Positions 1-4,105 of a stretch of 7,325 nucleotides of DNA are shown one piece after another. How positions within the stretch are numbered: the stretch's first letter is position 1; the number at the start of each line of letters is the position of its first letter. The stretch is from JBGPLH01 sp041486365 [NCBI: Thermodesulfobacteriota bacterium] (lineage in GTDB: Bacteria; JAUYMQ01): the NCBI GenBank assembly GCA_041486365.1, contig JBGPLH010000165.1, forward strand, positions 1-7,325, read 5' to 3'. Made by a program: the position numbers and the translations under genes. The notes beneath the pieces are model-generated. The model made no database searches. It had not been told where the DNA came from and worked only from the letters and a program-made list of their open reading frames with translations.

Positions 1-2
1 CG

Positions 3-464
3 GCCACCGGAACAGCCTTCGTCACCGTCGATTTCGATCTGCTGACCATGCACGTGCAGACGAGCTTCAGCGGCCTCGTCGGCAACACGACCGCGTCGCA
101 CATCCATTGCTGCACCCTCGTGCCCGGGTCGGCCAATGTTGGCGTGGCCACCACGCTTCCGACTTTTACCGGCTTCCCGCTCGGCGTCACGTCGGGGAAC
201 TACGACCAAATCTTCGACATGTCCCTGGCCGCGAGCTACAACCCGGCATTCGTCACGGCCCAGGGCTCCATCGGCGCAGCGTTCAACGCCCTGGTGGCCG
301 GGATGGACACGGGCAACGCCTACTTCAACATCCACACGTCGACGTTCCCGGGCGGTGAAATCCGCGGCTTGATAACTCCGGTGCCGGAGCCGCAGACCTA
401 TCAGCTGCTCGCCACGGGCCTGGGCCTGCTGCCCTTCGTGAGGAGGCGCAGCCGTTCCGTCTGA
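3..464 (+). CDS. CHRD-domain protein with PEP-CTERM anchor, 5'-truncated by the window edge
   Basis: The reading frame is open from base 3, so the ATG at 48 is internal and the N-terminus, including any signal peptide, lies outside the window; 153 residues are visible. Residues 1-125 look like the second half of a CHRD domain: an HIHCC stretch at 33-37, then near the end an NIHT motif and a PGGEIRG motif, both typical of that domain. CHRD domains are named after chordin; their bacterial biochemical role is not established. Residues 127-153 form a PEP-CTERM sorting signal: VPEP at 127-130, a hydrophobic segment at about 132-146, and an arginine cluster (RRR at 147-149). Such tails are known to be processed by exosortase, so the protein should be exported and sorted at the cell surface. 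It converges on the next gene and is unrelated to the LPS cluster. The adjacent cysteines of HIHCC could bind metal or form a disulfide (inference). Confidence 0.88.
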   Translation, partial: ATGTAFVTVDFDLLTMHVQTSFSGLVGNTTASHIHCCTLVPGSANVGVATTLPTFTGFPLGVTSGNYDQIFDMSLAASYNPAFVTAQGSIGAAFNALVAGMDTGNAYFNIHTSTFPGGEIRGLITPVPEPQTYQLLATGLGLLPFVRRRSRSV

Positions 465-593
465 AACCGTCCTCTTGCTGCCCAACGGACGGAGCACGAC
501 CTGCGGGCGCTGCGGTCCAAAGCCGGCGGGCGCCTGTCCCCTCGAATATCCGAAGCAAATCCCTGGAGCGTCCGGTGTTCGGCAGGATGTGAT

Positions 594-633
594 GGGCCTG
601 CCCGGCCCTCTTCCTGAGCCCTTCGGCAGGCCC
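594..633. terminator. Inverted repeat between converging genes, possible bidirectional terminator
   Basis: A perfect 9-bp inverted repeat (GGGCCTGCC at 594-602, GGCAGGCCC at 625-633) encloses a 22-base loop. It begins 5 bases beyond the stop codon of the minus-strand gene ending at 639, and lies 130 bases beyond the plus-strand stop at 464. The placement suits a terminator shared by two converging genes. Neither side has a T-run, so it is not a textbook intrinsic terminator. The 9-mer TTCGGCAGG occurs in it at 622-630 and again at 578-586, so it may instead be part of a dispersed palindromic repeat. The rest of the 465-638 gap shows no gene. Confidence 0.4.
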
Positions 634-638
634 GAGCC

Positions 639-1064
639 CTAGTCGCGGAATCCGAACACGCACCGCCCGCGGGGGCCGCAGAAAGGGGCGGCGAATTCGG
701 GGTCCGCGCCGGGGACGGGGACGCGGGACGGACAGGCGATGAGCTGCGTGCAGCGGGCGGGATCGGTCGGGCTCGCGTAGCCGGGACAGAGCTTGCGGTG
801 GCGCTTCGCGTGCCCATCGAGCTGGCGCAGATTGATGGCGGTGGAGATGCCGCCGGCGAAGCAGTCGCAGCAGCTCCAGGCCACCCGGACGCAGTCGGTG
901 TCGGCCTCGCAGCGGGTCCACGACGTCGGAATCGTCACGCGGGGAACGCAACTGAAGAGCCTGCCCCTTTCCGGACCGTGCACCGTCTGTCCCGCCAGCG
1001 CCGGTGGCACGCCGCACGCGATGAGGGCGCACAGCAGCACCCAACCGAACGTCCGCTTCCTCAT
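639..1064 (-). CDS. Small secreted cysteine-rich protein of unknown function
   Basis: 141 residues starting at the ATG at 1064, chosen because GGAGGAG (1073-1079) sits 8 bases upstream and the protein then begins with a clear signal sequence: basic MRKR, then a hydrophobic stretch at 6-16. Two processing routes are possible. LIAC at 14-17 fits a lipobox, giving a lipoprotein; ALA at 22-24 fits signal peptidase I. The mature part has eleven cysteines (39, 52, 58, 65, 66, 68, 93, 105, 111, 129, 135). The key block is C52-x5-C58, then CCDC at 65-68 followed by GG (71-72) and an AIN at 76-78. I have the impression that similar C..D.DC/CC.C..GG blocks occur in other uncharacterised secreted bacterial proteins, but I cannot name the family. 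The even spread of cysteines suggests a disulfide-stabilised extracytoplasmic domain. It lies 170 bases downstream of the zinc-ribbon gene and probably has its own promoter rather than belonging to the LPS operon. Confidence 0.75.
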   Translation of the reverse strand: MRKRTFGWVLLCALIACGVPPALAGQTVHGPERGRLFSCVPRVTIPTSWTRCEADTDCVRVAWSCCDCFAGGISTAINLRQLDGHAKRHRKLCPGYASPTDPARCTQLIACPSRVPVPGADPEFAAPFCGPRGRCVFGFRD

Positions 1065-1134
1065 CCCGGGAACTCCTCCGACCCGTGCCTCACCGCGTAT
1101 CCACCGGCCACGCCATTCGATGACCGGGCGCCCG

Positions 1135-1163
1135 ATCATACACCAGCCGGCGTCCGGTCTCAC
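1135..1163 (-). promoter_or_regulatory. Weak promoter candidate for the cysteine-rich protein gene
   Basis: Read on the minus strand, TATGAT (1135-1140) matches five of six bases of the sigma-70 -10 consensus, in an otherwise GC-rich gap about 70 bases upstream of the ATG at 1064. The best -35 candidates at 16-18 bp spacing (for example GTGAGA at 1158-1163) are poor. A single -10-like hexamer can arise by chance, so this is only a suggestion. Confidence 0.22.
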
Positions 1164-1212
1164 GTCCCGGGAATTCTTGCGAAGACGATAGCCCTGAGCG
1201 GCGCGCCCCACC

Positions 1213-1232
1213 GCGGCGGTTTCTGGCGCCGC
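1213..1232. other. Small hairpin just past the ycaR-like stop codon
   Basis: GCGGCG (1213-1218) and CGCCGC (1227-1232) form a 6-bp stem with an 8-base loop, two bases beyond the stop of the zinc-ribbon gene ending at 1235. It could slow or end transcription of the LPS operon, but it has no T-run and short GC palindromes are frequent at this base composition. The rest of the gap between 1065 and 1234 shows no gene. Confidence 0.25.
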
Positions 1233-1234
1233 GT

Positions 1235-1402
1235 TCAGATCTTCTCGGCCTGGTCGATCAGCATGACGGGGATCCCGTCGCGCACCGGGTACTTCAGGCG
1301 GCACTTCTCGCAGATGAATCCGTCCTCGTTCGGCGTGAGCCGGATTTCCCCCTTGCACTGGGGGCACCGCAGGATTTCGAGCAGCTCGCGATCGATGGCC
1401 AT
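1235..1402 (-). CDS. ycaR: YcaR/Trm112-family zinc-ribbon protein
   Basis: A 55-residue protein, close to the usual ~60 of the UPF0434/Trm112 family. The start MAIDRELLEILRCP is typical of the family. CPQC at 13-16 and CEKC at 31-34 make a four-cysteine zinc ribbon, and YPVRDGIPVMLID at 39-51 is the family's conserved C-terminal strand. The ATG at 1402 has AAGGGAG upstream with 5 bases between GGGAG and the start. The frame stays open to 1546, but that extension runs through the repeat hairpins and matches nothing in the family. In eukaryotes and archaea Trm112 stabilises methyltransferases; the role of bacterial YcaR is uncertain. In E. coli ycaR lies in the msbA-lpxK-ycaQ-ycaR-kdsB neighbourhood, so its place at the end of this LPS cluster agrees with known gene order. 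Confidence 0.9.
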   Translation of the reverse strand: MAIDRELLEILRCPQCKGEIRLTPNEDGFICEKCRLKYPVRDGIPVMLIDQAEKI

Positions 1403-1422
1403 CGTGTCTCCCTTGGACCGGA

Positions 1423-1444
1423 GGCCCCCTGCGAAGCGGGGGCC
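1423..1444. other. GC-rich hairpin, copy 1
   Basis: GGCCCCC (1423-1429) pairs with GGGGGCC (1438-1444), a perfect 7-bp stem. The loop is T plus GCGAAGC; that heptamer is known as an exceptionally stable DNA mini-hairpin, so the loop may fold further into a 2-bp stem with a GAA turn. An identical copy lies 80 bp to the right. No T-run follows on either strand, so it is better seen as a repeat palindrome or an mRNA-stabilising stem than as a terminator. It lies about 20 bases upstream of the ycaR-like start codon. Confidence 0.7.
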
Positions 1445-1470
1445 GACAAAGATCATATTTGCCCGCGCGC

Positions 1471-1497
1471 CTAATTTCCGAGGCGCTCCTTGAGCCA
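1471..1497 (-). pseudogene. Duplicated relic of the epimerase's last codons
   Basis: Read on the minus strand, these 27 bases would encode WLKERLGN and a TAG stop. They match the real end of the epimerase (WLKERLGK and TAG, 1549-1575) except for one base, which changes the final lysine codon AAG to AAT. There is no start codon or upstream coding sequence, so this is a by-product of the tandem duplication and not a gene. Confidence 0.85.
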
Positions 1498-1502
1498 CCG
1501 GA

Positions 1503-1524
1503 GGCCCCCTGCGAAGCGGGGGCC
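1503..1524. other. GC-rich hairpin, copy 2
   Basis: Same palindrome as the copy at 1423-1444: a 7-bp GGCCCCC/GGGGGCC stem around T plus GCGAAGC, with no differences. It lies 25 bases downstream of the epimerase stop codon, where it could protect the 3' end of processed mRNA (inference). Perfect identity while the neighbouring spacer has diverged suggests either selection on the hairpin or its repeated origin. Confidence 0.7.
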
Positions 1525-1548
1525 GACAAGAATCTGACTTGCTCACGC

Positions 1549-2496
1549 CTACTTTCCGAGGCGCTCCTTGAGCCAGAGGTACTCCCGGGTGAGGCCTTCC
1601 TTCAGAACAACCTGGCGAACGTAGCCGAGGTCGCGCTCCGCCCGCGTCACGTCCGCGAGCGTGTGCCTCACGTCCCCCTTCTGCGCGTCCTTCATCTCGC
1701 GCCGCGCACCCTTCCCGCCGATCTCCTCCAGGAGATCTATCACCGCGGCGAGGCTGAGCCGCGTGCCCCCGCCGATGTTGTACACCTCTCCGGGCGTCCC
1801 GCGCGTCATCGCCCGCACGTTGGCGTCCACGACGTCGCTCACGTAGGTGAAGTCCCGGGTCTGCTCGCCGTCGCCGTACACCTCGAAAGGCCGCCCCTCC
1901 AGCAACGCGCGGATGAAGATGTGGAATGCCATGTCGGGCCGCTGCCGCGGGCCGTACACCGTGAAGTAACGCAGCGAGACTGTCGGGACCCCGTAGTTGA
2001 CCGTGTAGAGCCGGCAGAGATGCTCGGCCGCCAGCTTCGTCACGCCGTAGGGCGAGACGGGCCGGGGCAGCGACGACTCCCGGAGCGGCATGTCGTCCGA
2101 ATCGCCGTACACGGACGAGGACGAGGCGTACACCACGCGGGCGGGCCGCGCATCCTTGCAGCCCTCGAGCACGCGCTGGGTGGCAACGACGTTGTTCCTC
2201 GCGTAGGAGAGGAAGTCCTTGCCCCAGGAGCGCCGGACGCCTGCCTGGGCCGCCTGGTGGAAGACCGCAGTGACGCCGCGAAGGAGCGGGGTGAGGTCCG
2301 TCTCGCAGAGGTCCGCCTCGACCAGCTCGAAACGCGGTTCCCGCCGAAGCCCCTCGAGGTTGGCTTCCTTCACGGCACGCGGGTAGTAGTCCGTGAAACA
2401 GTCCACGCCGCGCACGGCGTGGCCCTCGGCCACTAGCCGCTCGGCGAGATGCGATCCGACGAACCCGGCGACGCCGGTGACGAGATGCGTGTCCAT
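1549..2496 (-). CDS. NAD-dependent nucleotide-sugar epimerase/dehydratase (extended SDR family)
   Basis: 315 residues, the usual size for GalE-like extended short-chain dehydrogenases. The N-terminal Rossmann fold has TGVAGFVGSH at 7-16 for NAD binding, with D32 at the end of the second strand. FTDYY (34-38), followed by K43 and AN (45-46), and AAQAGVR (82-88) resemble UDP-glucuronate 4-epimerases more than plain GalE. The catalytic set is present: a serine run at 125-128 and Y150-x3-K154. LRYFTVYGPRQRPDMA is the usual substrate-site region, and YGDGEQTRDFTYVSDVV is the typical later motif. It should interconvert a UDP- or dTDP-linked sugar in the cytoplasm for LPS core, O-antigen or capsule; the exact substrate cannot be read from sequence. 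The ATG at 2496 is preceded closely by AGGGA, inside a 22-bp tandem repeat. The gene lies 50 bases downstream of kdsA and was probably co-transcribed. Its 3' end has been duplicated into the next gap. Confidence 0.88.
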   Translation of the reverse strand: MDTHLVTGVAGFVGSHLAERLVAEGHAVRGVDCFTDYYPRAVKEANLEGLRREPRFELVEADLCETDLTPLLRGVTAVFHQAAQAGVRRSWGKDFLSYARNNVVATQRVLEGCKDARPARVVYASSSSVYGDSDDMPLRESSLPRPVSPYGVTKLAAEHLCRLYTVNYGVPTVSLRYFTVYGPRQRPDMAFHIFIRALLEGRPFEVYGDGEQTRDFTYVSDVVDANVRAMTRGTPGEVYNIGGGTRLSLAAVIDLLEEIGGKGARREMKDAQKGDVRHTLADVTRAERDLGYVRQVVLKEGLTREYLWLKERLGK

Positions 2497-2500
2497 GTTT

Positions 2501-2549
2501 CCCTACTGGCTCCCTGATGGTCCCCTACTGGCTCCCTGATATTTCCCTA
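2501..2549. repeat. 22-bp tandem repeat filling the kdsA-epimerase gap
   Basis: An 18-bp block at 2501-2518 recurs exactly at 2523-2540. On the minus strand the period starts at the kdsA stop: the TAGGG at 2549-2545 is followed by TAGGG 22 bases later (2527-2523) and again 22 bases after that (2505-2501), giving about two and a half units. The last unit's AGGGA is the likely Shine-Dalgarno of the epimerase, and the middle unit carries the same purine run followed by ATC where the last has ATG. The repeat thus joins one gene's stop codon to the next gene's translation start. Confidence 0.9.
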
Positions 2550-3398
2550 GGCCAGGTTGCGCTTGCGGAGCACCGCCCCCAGCTCCAGCGCGGTCTCCAG
2601 CACCTCGCGCATGAGAGAGAGGCGCACCTGGCTCGCCGCGTCGCACAGCGCGCTCGGCGGGTCGGGGTGGGTCTCGAGGAAGAGCGCGTTGGCGCCCGCC
2701 GCGACGCCGGCCTGCACCAGCGTCGGCACGTACTGCGGGAGGCCGCCCTTCGGGTCTTTCGAGGGGATGCCGTAGATCCGCACGATGTGCGTGGCGTCGA
2801 AGACCACCGGGAAGCCGCCGGACTCCTTCATGATCGGGATCGCGCACATGTCCGAGACGAGCCGGTTGTAGCCGAAGGAGGAGCCGCGCTCGGTGAGGAG
2901 GATCCGGCGGTTCCCCGTGCTCTTGATCTTGGAGACCGCGCTCGCGATGTTGTGCGGCGCGAGGAACTGCCCCTTCTTCACGTTCACCACCCGACCGCTC
3001 TCGCCCGCCGCCAGGAGCAGGCTCGTCTGCTGGCAGAGGTAGGCCGGGATCTGGATCACGTCCAGCACGTCCTTCGCCGCGTCGATGTCGCTCTCGCGGT
3101 GTACGTCGCTCGTCACGGGGAGCCCGGTTTCCTGTTTCACCTTCGCGAGGATGCGGAGGCCTTCCTCGATTCCGGGTCCGCGATAATGCGTCTCGAAGCT
3201 CCGGTTGTCCTTCTCGAAGGATGATTTGTAGATGAGCGGGATGCGGAGATCCTCGGCGAGGCGCTGAAGGCTCGTGGCCACGTCGAGCGCGAGCTTCTCC
3301 GTCTCGATCACGCAAGGGCCGGCGATCACCGCCAGGGGCCGCCCCTCGCCGATCGTGATGTCACCGATGGTCACGTCCTGGACGTTGGAATGAGTCAC
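2547..3398 (-). CDS. kdsA: 3-deoxy-D-manno-octulosonate 8-phosphate synthase
   Basis: Condenses phosphoenolpyruvate with arabinose 5-phosphate to Kdo-8-phosphate in the cytoplasm, the first committed step to the Kdo of LPS. The 283 residues match the family (E. coli 284). A GTG at 3398 is taken as start: GGAGG (3404-3408) lies 5 bases upstream, and the open frame above it runs into repeats and gmhB. Visible motifs are IAGPCVIE at 25-32, YKSSFEKDNRS at 57-67, IQIPAYLCQQT at 115-125, NVKKGQFLAP at 139-148, LTERGSSFGYN at 168-178, DATH at 201-204 and ETHPDPPSALCDAASQ at 242-257. C29, H204, E242 and D253 correspond to the metal ligands of the metal-dependent (class II) enzymes, whereas E. coli has Asn in place of the cysteine. 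The common KANRSS motif reads KDNRSF here. It is separated from gmhB by 119 bases of repeat-rich DNA, unlike the tightly packed genes before it. Confidence 0.96.
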   Translation of the reverse strand: MTHSNVQDVTIGDITIGEGRPLAVIAGPCVIETEKLALDVATSLQRLAEDLRIPLIYKSSFEKDNRSFETHYRGPGIEEGLRILAKVKQETGLPVTSDVHRESDIDAAKDVLDVIQIPAYLCQQTSLLLAAGESGRVVNVKKGQFLAPHNIASAVSKIKSTGNRRILLTERGSSFGYNRLVSDMCAIPIMKESGGFPVVFDATHIVRIYGIPSKDPKGGLPQYVPTLVQAGVAAGANALFLETHPDPPSALCDAASQVRLSLMREVLETALELGAVLRKRNLA

Positions 3399-3414
3399 TC
3401 GGTCCTCCGGGGCA

Positions 3415-3512
3415 CGGCTCGGCAGGAGCCTCGCCCTCCCAGATGGAATCGGCGCTGCGCACCGACGTGATGTCCCCGCCGCCCTTCGGGCGGCTCGGCA
3501 GGAGCCTCGCCC
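3415..3512. repeat. Paired direct repeat with hairpins in the gmhB-kdsA gap
   Basis: A 22-bp sequence at 3415-3436 recurs exactly at 3491-3512, offset 76 bp, with 54 bases of mostly non-repeated sequence between. Each copy contains a small perfect hairpin, GGCTC-GGCAG-GAGCC (5-bp stem, 5-base loop), at 3416-3430 and 3492-3506. The right copy overlaps a further palindrome at 3478-3494. The features are those of REP-like intergenic palindromic repeats, although genome-wide copy number cannot be judged here. The right copy ends 5 bases before the gmhB stop codon complement (3518-3520). Confidence 0.85.
3478..3494. other. Perfect GC-only hairpin downstream of gmhB
   Basis: GCCGCCC and GGGCGGC pair perfectly over 7 bp around a TTC loop (GAA on the minus strand). 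It lies 24 bases downstream of the gmhB stop. With no T-run after it, it may be a 3'-end stabiliser or transcriptional attenuator between gmhB and kdsA, or just one arm of the repeat element it overlaps. Confidence 0.55.
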
Positions 3513-3517
3513 CCCCC

Positions 3518-4105
3518 TCAGGTTGCCTTCGTCCTCTCTCTCGCCACGATCCACGCCGCGGCGTCGAGGATGTCGCTCGCCTGGTGGTCCGGGATTACGC
3601 GGTCGCGCTCGGGATGGTACTCCAGCTCGCCCTTTCCGTACCCCGTGTGCACCATGATCGCCAGGGAGCCCGCGGCCTGGGCGCACTTCACGTCGCGGAA
3701 CGTGTCGCCAATCATATAGGAACGCGGGAGATCAATCCCGACCTCCGCGGCCGCCCGATCGAGCATCCCCGTTCGCGGTTTGCGGCAGTCGCAATCGAGC
3801 CGCAGCCCCGGCGGCCCCACCTCCGGGTGATGGGGACAATAATAGATCGCGTCCAGGCGCGCCCCCTCCCGAGCGAGAAGTCGCTCGAGCTTCGCGTGAA
3901 GCTCCAGGACCAGCTTCTCCGGGAAGTAGCCCCGCGCCACGCCCGACTGGTTGGTGACGAGCACCGCGGCGAGGCCCGCACCGTTCAAGAGGCGAATTGC
4001 CTCCGCCGAGCGGGGGTAGAGCTTCAGGCGATCGGGGTGGTTCACGTAACCCACCTCCTCGATCACCGTGCCGTCCCGGTCCAGGAACACGCCCACGCGG
4101 CTCAT
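3518..4105 (-). CDS. gmhB: D-glycero-D-manno-heptose-1,7-bisphosphate 7-phosphatase
   Basis: Removes the 7-phosphate of heptose 1,7-bisphosphate in the ADP-heptose pathway for the LPS inner core (cytoplasmic). The 195 residues match GmhB of the HAD superfamily. Motif I is DRDGT at 9-13, with D9 as nucleophile and D11 as acid/base; motif II is TNQSGV at 51-56. The structural zinc site is C90, H92, C105, C107; CRKP at 107-110 supplies the motif III lysine, and GDTFRDV at 133-139 is the Mg-binding motif IV. The ATG overlaps the upstream acyltransferase stop in an ATGA tetranucleotide (4102-4105), a sign of translational coupling. The alpha or beta anomer preference, which separates LPS from GDP-heptose pathways, cannot be fixed from these motifs; the LPS context favours the ADP-heptose route. 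Histidinol-phosphatase (HisB-N) is the nearest alternative and is made less likely by the neighbours. Confidence 0.94.
   Translation of the reverse strand: MSRVGVFLDRDGTVIEEVGYVNHPDRLKLYPRSAEAIRLLNGAGLAAVLVTNQSGVARGYFPEKLVLELHAKLERLLAREGARLDAIYYCPHHPEVGPPGLRLDCDCRKPRTGMLDRAAAEVGIDLPRSYMIGDTFRDVKCAQAAGSLAIMVHTGYGKGELEYHPERDRVIPDHQASDILDAAAWIVARERTKAT

Larger units (their letters stand above)
1417..1575. repeat. Imperfect ~80-bp direct duplication carrying two copies of a hairpin
   Basis: Two units stand head to tail. A 33-bp block at 1417-1449 recurs without mismatch at 1497-1529 (80-bp offset). The other end, 1475-1497, recurs exactly at 1553-1575 (78-bp offset). The stretch between these blocks is similar but has several substitutions and a net 2-bp length difference. 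In the right-hand unit the 1553-1575 block is the 3' end of the epimerase gene, so the left-hand unit is a copy of that gene end plus its downstream sequence. The duplication therefore fills nearly all of the epimerase-ycaR gap and stops just before the ycaR ribosome-binding site. Confidence 0.93.

Noticed and set aside
1423-1444. Intrinsic terminator from the GGCCCCC/GGGGGCC hairpin.
   Set aside because: No T-run follows on either strand, and it lies immediately upstream of the ycaR-like start, where termination would silence the next gene in the cluster.
1065-1529. Extension of the cysteine-rich protein frame to an upstream start near 1529.
   Set aside because: It would cross the ycaR-like gene and bury the signal peptide in the middle; the ATG at 1064 has a strong ribosome-binding site.
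1417-1529. CRISPR array, suggested by two identical 33-bp blocks.
   Set aside because: There are only two copies, the 47-bp spacer between them is a recognisable duplicate of the gene end, and no cas gene is present.
1403-1546. N-terminal extension of the ycaR-like frame up to an ATG at 1546.
   Set aside because: The extra 48 codons read through the repeat hairpins, differ from the family, and the ATG at 1402 has its own good ribosome-binding site.
1459-2436. Long plus-strand open frame of 325 codons opposite the epimerase.
   Set aside because: It is antisense to a well-supported epimerase with all SDR motifs, is rich in Arg, His and Val as expected for a GC-rich shadow frame, and shows no recognisable domain.
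3399-3686. N-terminal extension of the kdsA frame by 96 codons.
   Set aside because: It runs through the intergenic repeats into gmhB; the GTG at 3398 has GGAGG at 5-base spacing and gives the normal family length.
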